From Rubrivivax sp. (GTDB taxonomy: Bacteria; Pseudomonadota; Gammaproteobacteria; Burkholderiales; Burkholderiaceae_C): a DNA stretch of 64,000 bases. The position numbers were made by a program, and so were the translations under genes. Each line of letters starts with the position of its first letter. Position 1 is the stretch's first letter. The stretch is taken from assembly GCA_027484825.1 (NCBI GenBank), contig JAIXSE010000015.1:62001-126000 (forward strand), given 5' to 3'. Below the pieces are notes generated by a model. The model was not told the origin of the DNA. It worked only from the letters and a program-made list of their open reading frames with translations, and did no database searches. Below are positions 30,251 through 39,213 of the stretch, one piece after another.

Positions 30251-30547
30251 CTACTTCTTCTCTTTCTTCCTGAACATCTCCAGCATGCGGCGGGTGACCA
30301 GAAAGCCGCCGAACACATTCACCGCGGCCAGGGCCACCGCGGCGGTGCCCATCACCTGGCCGAGCAGGGTGTCGGTGAGCGCCGCCGCGAGCATCGCGCC
30401 GACGATGACGATCGCCGAGATCGCGTTGGTCACCGCCATCAGCGGCGTATGCAGGGCGGGCGTGACGGTCCACACCACGTGATAGCCGACATAGATGGCC
30501 AGCACGAAGATGGTGAGGTTGATCAGGGTGGGAGAGACAGCGTCCAT
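30251..30547 (-). CDS. pntAB: NAD(P) transhydrogenase, small alpha subunit (membrane part)
   Basis: The 98-residue protein consists of three membrane helices with TPALHTPLMAVTNAISAIV, the conserved segment of transhydrogenase domain II, and a charged tail FRKKEKK. It is the membrane half of the alpha subunit, encoded separately from the NAD-binding half as in many alpha- and betaproteobacteria. Spacing to its neighbours is 35 and 72 bases. Confidence 0.95.
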   Translation of the reverse strand: MDAVSPTLINLTIFVLAIYVGYHVVWTVTPALHTPLMAVTNAISAIVIVGAMLAAALTDTLLGQVMGTAAVALAAVNVFGGFLVTRRMLEMFRKKEKK

Positions 30548-30582
30548 CGGATCCTCCGAGGTGAGTGGTTCAGGCGCCCCGC

Positions 30583-31698
30583 CTAAGGGCGCAGCAGCCG
30601 GCCCTCATGGGCCACCAGGCAGGCAGCGACGATGTCGTCGTCCGGCGGCAGCACTACGCCGCCCGGCCCCGGCAGCACCAGCTTGAGAAAGTCCAGCACA
30701 TTGCGCGCATAGAGCGAGGACGCATCCGCCGCCACCAGAGCCGGCAGATTGGTTTCCCCCACCAGCGTGACGCCGTGCTTGACGACGGTCTGACCCGGCT
30801 CGGTCAGCGGACAGTTGCCACCGGCTGGCGCCGCCAGGTCCACGATCACCGAGCCGGCCTTCATCGACCGCACCATCTCTTCGGTGACCAGCACCGGCGC
30901 GGACCGGCCCGGGATCAGCGCCGTGGTGATCACCACATCCGCCTGGGCGACGCGCTTGGCCACCTCCTGCTGCTGTCGGGTCAGCCAGCTGGCCGGCATC
31001 GGACGGGCGTATCCGCCGACGCCTTCGGCTGCTTCGCGTTCCTCGGGGGTTTCGTAGGGAACGTCGATGAACTTGGCGCCCAGCGACTCGACCTGTTCCT
31101 TCACCGCCGGACGCACATCCGACGCTTCAATCACCGCGCCCAGCCGCTTGGCCGTGGCAATGGCCTGCAAGCCCGCGACCCCCACGCCCAGCACCACCAC
31201 CCGCGCCGCCTTGATGGTGCCGGCGGCCGTCATCAGCATCGGGAACAGTCGCTGATAGTGGGAGGCCGCAAGCATCACCGCCTTGTAGCCGGCGATGTTG
31301 GCCTGGCTGGAGAGCACGTCCATGCTCTGCGCCCGGGTGGTGCGGGGCGCGGCTTCCAGGGCGAAGGCGGTGAGGCCAGCATCGGCCAGGCGCTGCAGGC
31401 CCTCGCGGTCGAAGGGGTTGAGCATGCCGACCAGCGCCGCGCCGCGCTGGACCCCGCCAAGCTCCTGGGCATCCGGCGCGCGGACCTTGAGCACCAACTC
31501 GGCCCCCAGTGCCTGGGCCGCCGCCCCGATCTCCGCACCCGCGGCGCTGTAGGCTTCATCCGTGGCGCTGGCCCGCAGACCGGCCGACGCCTCCACCACC
31601 ACCCGGTGCCCCTGCGCGACCAGCTTCTTCACCGTCTCCGGCGTCGCGGCCACACGTGTTTCTCCCGCCGCGGTTTCGCGCGGCACACCGATCAGCAT
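30583..31698 (-). CDS. pntAA: NAD(P) transhydrogenase, large alpha subunit (NAD-binding part)
   Basis: The 371-residue soluble domain I begins MLIGVPRETAAGETRVAATP and shows the Rossmann loop VVLGVGVAGLQAIATAKRLG followed by SDVRPAVKEQVESLGAKFID. It binds NAD(H) on the cytosolic face. GAGGGA precedes the ATG at 31698, so the longer frame to 31740 is not needed. First gene of the pntAA-pntAB-pntB-kinase operon. Confidence 0.96.
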   Translation of the reverse strand: MLIGVPRETAAGETRVAATPETVKKLVAQGHRVVVEASAGLRASATDEAYSAAGAEIGAAAQALGAELVLKVRAPDAQELGGVQRGAALVGMLNPFDREGLQRLADAGLTAFALEAAPRTTRAQSMDVLSSQANIAGYKAVMLAASHYQRLFPMLMTAAGTIKAARVVVLGVGVAGLQAIATAKRLGAVIEASDVRPAVKEQVESLGAKFIDVPYETPEEREAAEGVGGYARPMPASWLTRQQQEVAKRVAQADVVITTALIPGRSAPVLVTEEMVRSMKAGSVIVDLAAPAGGNCPLTEPGQTVVKHGVTLVGETNLPALVAADASSLYARNVLDFLKLVLPGPGGVVLPPDDDIVAACLVAHEGRLLRP

Positions 31699-31987
31699 CT
31701 GGAATCCCTCCACTCTGCATCCGGAGACAGGCGCCCACACTTCGGGCGGACTGAACCGGCGTGACCTCGTCCGCAGAGACGAGCACCGCCATGGCTCAGC
31801 CTTGACGGGCCAAGCTTACCGGCGGGCTCGTGCGAAATACGCCCCCTGAGGCCAGGGATTTCACTAGGAAAGCGCCGGCATGTCCCCGCAACCTCGTCAC
31901 AACAAAACCGCAAAGCTGTTGCCAGTTGCAAGCACCCGTCCACGAAACGCCCGGTCGAACGTTGATTGAAGGTAGAAAGGAGCCACC

Positions 31988-32533
31988 ATGCTCAAAAAGA
32001 TCCTGTTTGCCTCCGCCGTGGCTGTGACGGCCCTGGCGGCTCCTGCCTTGTCGCACGCCGCGGATGTCGGTGTGTCCGTCACCATCGGCCAACCCGGCTT
32101 TTATGGCCAGATCGACATCGGCAATACCCGGCCCGAAGTCGTGTATGCCCAGCCGATGATCATTGAACGGGTACCGGCCCCGCCGCCCCCGATCTATCTG
32201 CGCGTCCCGCCGGGCCACCAGAAGAACTGGCGTCGGTACTGTGCACAGTACGGCGCCTGCGGACGGCCGGTCTACTTTGTGCGGGACAACTGGTACAACA
32301 ACGTCTATGCGCCGCAGTACCGCCGCGAGCATCCGCACGGACCCGGCGGCCCCCGCGGGCCGGAATGGCGGGATGACCATCCGGGCAAGGGCCATGGCCA
32401 TGGCCATGACAAGGACGACTGGCGCGATGACCGCAGGGACGATCGCCGCGATGATCGTCGTGACGACCGCAGGGATGACCGACGTGATGACCGCCGGGAC
32501 GACCGACGCGGCCCGGATCGGGATCACCGCTGA
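31988..32533 (+). CDS. Secreted hypothetical protein with DDRR repeats
   Basis: The 181-residue protein has a signal peptide (about 1-24, ending SHA), then GVSVTIGQPGFYGQIDIG, a Pro-rich stretch, PPGHQKNWRRYCAQYGACG with two cysteines, and RDNWYNNVYAPQY. The C-terminus has a Gly/Pro/His segment (GKGHGHGHDKDD) and seven DDRR repeats. AGGAG precedes the ATG. I know of similar Burkholderiales hypotheticals but no function. The His/Asp-rich tail could bind metal and the DDRR array is a strong charge-alternating segment; both are guesses. Divergent from pntAA. Confidence 0.85.
   Translation: MLKKILFASAVAVTALAAPALSHAADVGVSVTIGQPGFYGQIDIGNTRPEVVYAQPMIIERVPAPPPPIYLRVPPGHQKNWRRYCAQYGACGRPVYFVRDNWYNNVYAPQYRREHPHGPGGPRGPEWRDDHPGKGHGHGHDKDDWRDDRRDDRRDDRRDDRRDDRRDDRRDDRRGPDRDHR
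32426..32509 (+). repeat. Seven tandem 12-bp repeats encoding DDRR
   Basis: Seven in-frame units encode Asp-Asp-Arg-Arg. The units differ at synonymous positions (GAT/GAC, CGC/CGT/CGA/CGG/AGG), so the repeat is old enough to have diverged in DNA while the protein sequence was kept. Confidence 0.9.
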
Positions 32534-32843
32534 GGCGGACGCAGCGCCCACGCTTCGTGCCCAGCGCGGCGCAAGGGCCTCACTGGCCTGAAAGCCATCA
32601 CTGGCCCGAGGGGCCTGACGCCCCACTTGCACGACAACGGCCCTTCGGGGCCGTTTGTCATGGGGGAACCGGCCTCCGGCCCAGATCGGTCGCGTCCCCG
32701 CAATGTAGGTCTCCCGATTCGCGGGCCGTCACGAAGAACAAGCACAATGACGCCCCATCAAACAACCCATCCCGGCTGGCGGACGGCGGTCAGGCCCTGA
32801 CCGGCGGACAGGACCCGCAGCGCCGGGTCCGGTGAGGAGATCC
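32534..32843. other. Intergenic region with a terminator
   Basis: The 310 bases between the DDRR gene and the NUDIX gene hold one clear hairpin at 32636-32655 and the GAGGAG ribosome-binding site of the next gene. No other feature is supported. Confidence 0.55.
32636..32658 (+). terminator. Intrinsic terminator after the DDRR gene
   Basis: AACGGCCC-TTCG-GGGCCGTT has an 8-bp stem with a stable TTCG tetraloop, followed by TTGT. It lies about 100 bases past the stop codon. Confidence 0.7.
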
Positions 32844-33335
32844 ATGACCGAACGTTTCAAGCCCAGCTTCACCGTGGCTGCCGTGATCGAGAGGGACGGC
32901 CGCTATCTGCTGGTGGAGGAACTGACCTCCGAAGGCCTGCTGCTCAACAATCCGGCCGGCCATCTGGAACAGGGCGAATCCCCCGTGGAGGGCGTCTGCC
33001 GGGAGGTGCTGGAAGAGACCGCGCGTCCGTTCACGCCCACGGCCTGGCTGGGGGTGTACATGTCCCGCTTCCTGCGTCCGGCCCGCGGCCAGGACGTGAC
33101 CTATGTGCGGATCGCCTTCGTGGGCGAGGTGGGGGAGCAGATTCCCGGCCAGGCCTTTGATGAGCCGGTGCAGCGCACCTTGTGGATGACCCTGGACGAG
33201 ATCCGGGCCTGCCGGGAGCGGCATCGCAGCCCCCTGGTGCTGCAATGCATCGAAGATCATGCGGCTGGACGGCGGCTGCCGATGGAGGCGCTGCACACCC
33301 ACCCGTCGCTCTACCACCCGCCGGAACATCGCTGA
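32844..33335 (+). CDS. NUDIX hydrolase (NudJ-like)
   Basis: The 163-residue protein starts MTERFKPSFTVAAVIE, with GAGGAG five bases before the ATG at 32844. The NUDIX box reads GHLEQGESPVEGVCREVLEETA, fitting Gx5Ex7REVxEE. It resembles E. coli NudJ (YmfB), a nucleoside di/triphosphate and HMP-PP phosphatase that sits directly beside mnmA. Here mnmA is also near, but a minus-strand REC-GAF gene lies between. Confidence 0.9.
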   Translation: MTERFKPSFTVAAVIERDGRYLLVEELTSEGLLLNNPAGHLEQGESPVEGVCREVLEETARPFTPTAWLGVYMSRFLRPARGQDVTYVRIAFVGEVGEQIPGQAFDEPVQRTLWMTLDEIRACRERHRSPLVLQCIEDHAAGRRLPMEALHTHPSLYHPPEHR

Positions 33336-33387
33336 AGACATCGCTGAAACGACGCCCTGCGGGAAGGCAGGCGCGGCCGGACCGGTC

Positions 33388-34266
33388 TCAGAAGGTCATG
33401 GCGGCGCTCGCGGCCTGATCCAGCCGCTCTGAATGACGGCGACCGGCTTCCAGTTCATTGATGGCGCAGCGCGACAGCGTCACCAAGGCTTCGCGCTGAC
33501 GCTCCCGCAGCCGGCGTGGCAACCGGTCCAGCACACACAGCGTGCCGACGAGTTCACCACCCGACAGGGCCAGCGGCACCGCGGCATAAAAGCGGATGTA
33601 CGGGGCGCCCTGCACCAGCGGATGGTCCGCAAAGCGGGCGTCATGCCAGGTGTCCGGCACTTCCACCACCGGGCCCTGATGCAGCACCTGCGCGCAGAAA
33701 CCGCGGGAGCTGGGGATGGCGTCGAAGGCCAGACCCGACGTGCCGATGAAACGCTGCGTGTCCGCATTGATCAGGCTGATGGCGGCCATGCCGCTGCCGC
33801 TGATGTCGCGGGCCAGATCGGCGAGTTCATCAAAGGCGGGGAAGGCCAGGGAACGGGCTTGCAGTTGCTCGACCGCCGCCACCCGCTGGGCCTCGTCCGC
33901 AAAGACGGGAGGCAGCCAGCTGCGCAGCAGCGCCATCGCTTCCGCCATCTGGGTGCTTTTGTCGAAGAAGCCGGAAATGCGGTGTTCCATGCAGGCGCGC
34001 CGCATTTCGTCGTAGTAGCTGTTGCTCAGCACCACCACCCGCGCACCGCAGCCCAGCTGGCGCACCGATCGCAGCACCCGCAGCCCACTGCCCGGCTGCA
34101 GCGCCAGATCCATCAGCACGGCGTCCGGCTGGGTCTGTGCAATCACCTGGATGGCCGAGGTTTCGTCCGCGGCTTCGCCGACGACACGCATGCGCTTGTC
34201 CTGCGCGATCAGGCCCAGCAGCTGGCTTCGAATGGTGGTGGAACTCTCGACGACAACAACATTCAT
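33388..34266 (-). CDS. Receiver-GAF protein without output domain
   Basis: The 292-residue protein has a receiver domain (1-120) with phosphoacceptor D53 (AVLMDLAL) and a lysine in GFFDKST. The usual acidic pair near residue 8 is replaced by E7-S8. A GAF domain follows (about 150-270: GMAAISLINADTQRFIG, RGFCAQVLHQGPVVEVPD, GELVGTLCVLDRLPRRL). The GAF part resembles that of the GGDEF protein at 40490-41470. No DNA-binding or enzymatic output is seen, so it may act through a partner or respond to redox or ligand. It is convergent with the NUDIX gene and divergent from mnmA. Confidence 0.88.
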   Translation of the reverse strand: MNVVVVESSTTIRSQLLGLIAQDKRMRVVGEAADETSAIQVIAQTQPDAVLMDLALQPGSGLRVLRSVRQLGCGARVVVLSNSYYDEMRRACMEHRISGFFDKSTQMAEAMALLRSWLPPVFADEAQRVAAVEQLQARSLAFPAFDELADLARDISGSGMAAISLINADTQRFIGTSGLAFDAIPSSRGFCAQVLHQGPVVEVPDTWHDARFADHPLVQGAPYIRFYAAVPLALSGGELVGTLCVLDRLPRRLRERQREALVTLSRCAINELEAGRRHSERLDQAASAAMTF

Positions 34267-34448
34267 GATGTGACTCCCTCGCCCTGAAGGGTACGGGAGC
34301 CGGCATGGCGGCAGGAGTCAGCGAAGTCTGCGCCGCGTGTGCGCCACGGCGTAAAACGATGTCGGCGGATTGCCTACACGCGGGGGGGTTGGGGGGGGTC
34401 AAGGCCCCATCCAAGCTGCCGACTGCGGCTTGTCGGACAATTGCGTCC

Positions 34449-35561
34449 ATGAATCCCAAGAAGCAACGCATCGTCGTCGGACTCTCCGGCGGCGTTGATT
34501 CCGCTGTGTCCGCCTGGCTGCTGAAGCAGGCGGGGCATGAGGTCGTCGGCATCTTCATGAAGAACTGGGAAGATGATGACGACAGCGAGTACTGTTCCTC
34601 CAACATCGACTTCGTGGATGCGGCGGCGGTGGCCGATGTCATCGGCATCGAGATTGAGCATGTGAACTTCGCGGCGGAATACAAGGACCGCGTCTTTGCC
34701 GAATTCCTGCGCGAATATCAGGCTGGCCGCACGCCCAATCCGGACGTGCTGTGCAATGCCGAGATCAAGTTCAAAGCCTTTCTGGACCATGCCATGCGGC
34801 TGGGTGCCGAGAAAATCGCCACCGGCCACTACGCCCGGGTGCGCGAGCAAGGCGGGCAGGTGCAGTTGCTCAAAGGGCTGGATCCGCTCAAGGACCAGAG
34901 CTACTTCCTGCACCGCCTGAACCAGGCCCAGTTGCAGAAAACGATGTTCCCGGTCGGCGAGTTGCCCAAGACCGAGGTGCGCCGCCTGGCCGAAGAAATC
35001 GGCCTGCCCAATGCCAAGAAGAAGGATTCGACCGGCATCTGCTTCATCGGTGAGCGCCCGTTCCGGGAATTCCTGAACCGCTACCTCTCCCACAAGCCCG
35101 GCCCGATCAAGGATGAGCGCGGTCGCAAGCTGGGCGAGCATGTGGGGCTGTCGTTCTACACGCTGGGCCAGCGCCAGGGCCTGGGCATCGGCGGCATCAA
35201 GGAAAAAGGCGCCCCGCGCGGCGGCGGTGAGCATGAGCCCTGGTTCGTGGCCCACAAGGACCTGGACACCAACACGCTGGTGGTGGTGCAAGGTCATGAC
35301 CATCCGATGCTGCAAAGCCACCGCCTGGTGGCCAATGACCTGAGCTGGACCGGCACCGCTCCAGGCTTCGGCGGCTACGGCGCCAAGACCCGCTACCGCC
35401 AGGCCGATGCGGCCTGCGCCCTCACCCCCGGCGACGGCGAGATCCGGCTGGACTTCCCGCAGGCCCAGTGGGCGGTGACGCCCGGCCAGAGCGCCGTGCT
35501 GTATGACGGCGACGTCTGCCTGGGTGGCGGCGTGATCGTCAGCACGCCGCCGCTGGACTGA
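34449..35561 (+). CDS. mnmA: tRNA 2-thiouridylase MnmA
   Basis: The 370-residue enzyme makes s2U34 in tRNA for Lys, Glu and Gln. It shows the PP-loop [15 protein letters not shown], catalytic cysteines in [12 protein letters not shown] and [12 protein letters not shown], and the [14 protein letters not shown]-binding region. Length matches the family. The ATG at 34449 gives the usual [15 protein letters not shown] start. It is followed 42 bases later by a two-component pair. Confidence 0.97.
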   Translation: MNPKKQRIVVGLSGGVDSAVSAWLLKQAGHEVVGIFMKNWEDDDDSEYCSSNIDFVDAAAVADVIGIEIEHVNFAAEYKDRVFAEFLREYQAGRTPNPDVLCNAEIKFKAFLDHAMRLGAEKIATGHYARVREQGGQVQLLKGLDPLKDQSYFLHRLNQAQLQKTMFPVGELPKTEVRRLAEEIGLPNAKKKDSTGICFIGERPFREFLNRYLSHKPGPIKDERGRKLGEHVGLSFYTLGQRQGLGIGGIKEKGAPRGGGEHEPWFVAHKDLDTNTLVVVQGHDHPMLQSHRLVANDLSWTGTAPGFGGYGAKTRYRQADAACALTPGDGEIRLDFPQAQWAVTPGQSAVLYDGDVCLGGGVIVSTPPLD

Positions 35562-35603
35562 GAGCGGCACCCCTGACCACTCACACGTCAGAAACGCCGG
35601 ACT

Positions 35604-36884
35604 TTGTGGCAGGCTAGCGGTTTGTCTCTTCAGCTCCCCGCCTTGGACCGCCTCCTCGCCCGCATCGCCCAGCCGGCCTTCGTGCTGCGCATCGCCGCCC
35701 TGGCGGTGTGCCTGCTGGAGCTGGCGTCCGCCATCTGGGGCCTGATGGGTCATCCCACCGAGCCTTATGACGGCGTCCTGGCCAGTCTGTACCGGCGCCT
35801 GGGCGGCGACACGCACGACGCTCCCTTCGTCCTGACCTGCCTGGGCCTGGTGATGGCCTTCGCCTGGCACTTCTGGCGCATTGCCCGCCAGCGCCATCTG
35901 GACCACCCGCCCCGCAACGCCCTGCGCCATGTGGTGCTGCTGGATGCGCTGGCCTTGCTGGTGACGCCAGGCCTGCCCTTCCTGGTGACGGTACTGGGCG
36001 CACTCATCCTGAATGTGCGCAGGGCCTTTGGCTTTGCGCTGGCCCAGGTGCTGATCAACGTGACCTTGTACTGGGCCTTTCCCAGCGAAGCGCAGCGCAC
36101 CGAGCAGCTCACCGCCGGCCTGCCGTGGTGGCTCAACAGCCTGGGCCTGGCCATCTCGATGGTGGCGCTGCACGGCATGGCCTTCGGCCTGGGCCGCCTG
36201 GCCGCCACCGAGGCCGAACGGCGGCGCTGGTTTCAGGCGATGCTCGCCGAGAAGGACAGCGGCGAGCGCTTGCAGGTCGAGCAGCTGCGGTATGCCGAGC
36301 GGCTGAGCATGGCCCGTGAACTGCACGATGTGATGGGCCATCACCTGACCGCCCTGAATCTGCATCTGCAATTGAGCGACGCGCTGCTCAAGCGACACGA
36401 CGAAGCCGGCGCGGCGCAGGCGGTGGAGAAGGCGCGCCTGGGCGCAGCCGGACTGCTGGCGGAAGTGCGGGCGGCGGTGTCGCGGGAGCGGGAGAGCCAG
36501 CGCATCAACCTGGAAGCTGCCCTGCGGACGCTGGCCGAGGGCATTGCCAGCACCCAGATCGAGCTGTGCCTGGATCCGGTCGCCCAGGACCTGTCACCGC
36601 GCTGCGCCCATGCGCTGCTGCGCTGCGTGCAGGAATCGGTGACCAATGCGGTGCGCCATGCCGGCGCCACGCAGGTGCGGGTGACGCTGGCCGTGATCGG
36701 CGAAGGGGCGCAGACCCAGGTGAGGGTCCAGGTTGACGACAATGGGCGGGGAACACGCAAGCTGCGCGAGGGCAACGGGTTGAAGGGCATGCAGGAACGC
36801 ATGGCCGAACTGGGGGGCGCCATGCGGGTGCTGCGCCACCACCCCGGGTTCCTGATCGAGCTGGATTGCCCCAGGTTTGCATGA
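35604..36884 (+). CDS. Membrane sensor histidine kinase (DesK/NarX class)
   Basis: The frame is about 426 residues from a TTG at 35604. No ATG is near, so the start may instead be TTG 35622 or 35643. Five to six membrane helices span about 25-190. The dimerisation box MARELHDVMGHHLTALNLHLQL carries the phosphoacceptor His, and the HATPase part has SVTNAVRHAGA, DDNGRGT and GNGLKGMQERM. The signal is unknown; LiaS/DesK-type sensors often read the membrane or envelope. It pairs with the response regulator 43 bases downstream. Confidence 0.9.
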   Translation: MWQASGLSLQLPALDRLLARIAQPAFVLRIAALAVCLLELASAIWGLMGHPTEPYDGVLASLYRRLGGDTHDAPFVLTCLGLVMAFAWHFWRIARQRHLDHPPRNALRHVVLLDALALLVTPGLPFLVTVLGALILNVRRAFGFALAQVLINVTLYWAFPSEAQRTEQLTAGLPWWLNSLGLAISMVALHGMAFGLGRLAATEAERRRWFQAMLAEKDSGERLQVEQLRYAERLSMARELHDVMGHHLTALNLHLQLSDALLKRHDEAGAAQAVEKARLGAAGLLAEVRAAVSRERESQRINLEAALRTLAEGIASTQIELCLDPVAQDLSPRCAHALLRCVQESVTNAVRHAGATQVRVTLAVIGEGAQTQVRVQVDDNGRGTRKLREGNGLKGMQERMAELGGAMRVLRHHPGFLIELDCPRFA

Positions 36885-36927
36885 GGGCGTGCGGCGGTCC
36901 CGCCGGGGACCTTGAGGAGATGCGGAG

Positions 36928-37572
36928 ATGAGCGAAACAATCAAGCTGCTGCTGGTGGAAGACCAGCAGCTGGTGCGCGAAGGCCTCAAGGGCTTGCTGG
37001 CCTTGCATGAGGACATCCAGCTGGTGGGCGAGGCCTCGGACGGGGCGGAAGCGCTGGAGCTGCTGGCGCGGGAACAGCCGGACGTGATCCTGTCGGACAT
37101 GCGCATGCCGCGTCTGGACGGCATCGGCCTGATCCGGGCCCTGGCCGCGCGTGCGCTGAAGATTCCGGTGGTGCTGCTGACCACCTTCGACGATGCGCAA
37201 GCCTTTGATGAGGCCGTGCGGGCGGGGGCTCGCGGCTTCCTGCTCAAGGCCATCAGTCCGGACACGCTGGTCCAGGCCCTGCGGGATGTGGTGCAGGGCG
37301 GCACGGCGCTGCGACCGCTGCTGACCGAGCGCATGGAACGCGCGCCGGTGGAGCGCGCCTTCAGCGCCACGCCGGAGCCCGAGCCGCTGAGTCCGAAGGA
37401 GCTGCAGGTGCTGCGCCTGGTGGCCAGCGGGCGCAGCAATACCGAGATCGCGGCGCTGCTGGGCAACAGCGAAGGCGTGATCAAGAACCACTGCTCGTCG
37501 GTGTTCGCCAAGATGGGCGTGCGGGACCGGACGCAGGCAGTGCTGCGGGCGATTGATCTGGGATGGATCTGA
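36928..37572 (+). CDS. NarL/FixJ-family response regulator
   Basis: The 214-residue protein has a receiver domain with the acidic pair E11-D12, phosphoacceptor D57 (ILSDMRMP), T in LLTTF and K in FLLKAI. The C-terminal LuxR-type HTH (about 150-210) reads LSPKELQVLRLVASGRSNTEIAALLGNSEGVIKNH. GAGGAGATGCGGAG precedes the ATG. It is the cognate partner of the kinase upstream. Target genes are unknown. Confidence 0.95.
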   Translation: MSETIKLLLVEDQQLVREGLKGLLALHEDIQLVGEASDGAEALELLAREQPDVILSDMRMPRLDGIGLIRALAARALKIPVVLLTTFDDAQAFDEAVRAGARGFLLKAISPDTLVQALRDVVQGGTALRPLLTERMERAPVERAFSATPEPEPLSPKELQVLRLVASGRSNTEIAALLGNSEGVIKNHCSSVFAKMGVRDRTQAVLRAIDLGWI

Positions 37573-37689
37573 CGGCGGCTCGGTGATGCGGTGCCGCTCC
37601 GGGAGCGGTCATCGCAGCGCGCCTGAGCGCCGTGAGGGTGGTCTCATCGGGTTTGCCGCTGCAGGTCGGCGCAGCGGGACATCCGCGGC

Positions 37690-38271
37690 TTATCGGACGG
37701 CGGGACCGTCCGTCGGCAGCAGGCCCTCGGGCACGCCGCGCACGGTGGCATTGGCCTGCACCGGCCGCATCAGCTGCGGTCGGCCCAATTCCATCACCCA
37801 ATAGGGCTGGGCATTGGCGGTGTCCCGCATGTCGCAGGCCAGGCCGACTTCGGTGAAGTCGGGGCCCATCAGGTTCTGGCAATGGCCTGGGCTGTCCAGC
37901 CACAGGTTCAGAACTTCGTCCACCGAGTCCGGGCCTGAGGCGAGGTTCTCTCCCGCCAGGCGCAGGGAATACCGGACCGCCTCCAGCCGCTGGGGCAGGC
38001 TGGCGCCGGAGAGGCTGGTGTGGCTGAGCTGGCGACGGCCGGAGAGCTCCGCGGCATAGCGACTGGCGGCGTCCAGCAGGGCCGGTTGCCAGCGCAGCGG
38101 CGTCGCCGGGCCCATGGTCTGGTTGCCGCAGGTGCGGCCTTGGGCGCGGATCTCGTTCAGGCGCTTGAGCACCTGCTCGGTGACGAGCTGCAGATCGCAG
38201 GGCGCGGCAGCGGCGGGCGGCGTCAGAAGGACAGCTGCGCTGAGCAACGCAGCCACGATGGCGGCTTTCAT
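37690..38271 (-). CDS. Secreted CAP-domain (SCP/PR1) protein
   Basis: The 193-residue protein has a signal peptide (about 1-22) and a CAP domain with RLNEIRAQGRTCG, LLDAASRYAAELSGRRQLSH (first conserved His), GENLASG (conserved Glu) and LWLDSPGHCQNLMGPDFTEVGLAC (second His). Two to three cysteine pairs are likely. Bacterial CAP proteins are extracellular or periplasmic with poorly known roles. It is convergent with the response regulator and appears monocistronic. Confidence 0.92.
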   Translation of the reverse strand: MKAAIVAALLSAAVLLTPPAAAAPCDLQLVTEQVLKRLNEIRAQGRTCGNQTMGPATPLRWQPALLDAASRYAAELSGRRQLSHTSLSGASLPQRLEAVRYSLRLAGENLASGPDSVDEVLNLWLDSPGHCQNLMGPDFTEVGLACDMRDTANAQPYWVMELGRPQLMRPVQANATVRGVPEGLLPTDGPAVR

Positions 38272-38394
38272 GTCGGGAGTGTCCCGCCGCCGTTTTACGG
38301 CAGGGGAAAGCGGACGTAACGGCGAGGCCCGGGTGTGAAACAGTTCACGGAGCGCCGGGCGATCCGGCTGCGGAGAAGGAACTCCGGAAGCGGC

Positions 38395-38619
38395 TCAGCG
38401 CGATTCTGGTAGCCGGCGCGATGGCCGGAACAGGGCGTGGCGGCCGACCGCAAAGGCCAGGTACAGCGCCAGCAGCGCGGTCAGGCCAAAGGCCTTGGTC
38501 GAGACGACCTGGCCGATCGTGGCCAGATGGGGACGGAGCAGAAACAGAGCGGCTGTGGCGCCGACCAGAACGGCCAGGGACACCACGGTCGCCAGGAGCA
38601 GGCGGAAGGACTTCTTCAA
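38395..38619 (-). CDS. Small two-helix membrane protein, hypothetical
   Basis: The 74-residue protein reads KKSFRLLLATVVSLAVLVG from the start and has two membrane helices (about 5-28 and 40-60) with a basic C-terminus (RPSRRLPESR). It begins with a TTG at 38619; a stop lies three codons upstream, so no ATG is available. Unrecognised. The non-ATG start and lack of a strong ribosome-binding site lower confidence. Confidence 0.5.
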   Translation of the reverse strand: MKKSFRLLLATVVSLAVLVGATAALFLLRPHLATIGQVVSTKAFGLTALLALYLAFAVGRHALFRPSRRLPESR

Positions 38620-38842
38620 TTCAATTCAGGGCCTGGCCCAGCACACGGGGGACGGCAACCCAGGCTGCCGTGCTGGCAGCGGGCCGCCGACCTGGGCTGA
38701 ACGCGAGGCCGCAGTATCGGGACGGCGGACTCTAGCAAAGTTTGGCGGGCGGGCTGTGAGGGATCGCCCGCATGCGAAAGCCAGGGGAAGTGGGGTTTGT
38801 CTGGGTCGGCGCAGGGGCCATGGCCTGAGCTTGCGGGTGGCT

Positions 38843-39211
38843 TCAAGGGCCGGTGGCCTGTTGGCGAAGTCGCGCTTTTGCAGAGGCCCTGGCCCGTTCC
38901 CGACCCAGTTCGACGGCTTCGCGGACGTCCAGTTCGATCGCACCGCGATCGTTCTCTGGGGCTGCCAATTGGCCCAGTTCTCCATCTCGCTGGAGGAGCC
39001 ACAGCGCGGATGCCAGGATGCCTACGCTGACGGTCGGGTCCCCCGATTCGAGGCGCAGCAGGGTCGGCACCGTCACGCCCATTCGCTGAGCCCAGGTCTT
39101 CAGAGATTCCTTGCGGCGCAGACGCGCCACCGCCAGATCCGCACCCAGCTTTTCCAGGGTGGCCAGCGTTGCGGGCGGAAGCTGTTGAATGGCACGAGCG
39201 GTTTTTGGCAT
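38843..39211 (-). CDS. XRE/HipB-like transcriptional regulator
   Basis: The 122-residue protein has a helix-turn-helix at about 27-75 (LGADLAVARLRRKESLKTWAQRMGVTVPTLLRLESGDPTVSVG), the form seen in HipB-like partners of HipA kinases, and a charged helical tail. No HipA gene lies on either side. A large inverted repeat begins three bases upstream of the ATG at 39211, and a TATATT box eight bases from the ATG implies a transcript with almost no leader. It probably represses its own promoter. Confidence 0.85.
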   Translation of the reverse strand: MPKTARAIQQLPPATLATLEKLGADLAVARLRRKESLKTWAQRMGVTVPTLLRLESGDPTVSVGILASALWLLQRDGELGQLAAPENDRGAIELDVREAVELGRERARASAKARLRQQATGP

Positions 39212-39213
39212 AC

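Noticed and set aside
31796-32632. Minus-strand frame of 278 codons opposite the DDRR protein gene
   Set aside because: It is a shadow of the repeat-bearing gene; the plus-strand gene has a signal peptide and a good ribosome-binding site.
38334-38347. GTGAAACAGTTCAC upstream of the CAP-domain gene as a member of the CAGTTCA motif set
   Set aside because: It lies in the opposite orientation relative to its gene and lacks the flanking GGATG and downstream blocks, so the match is likely chance.
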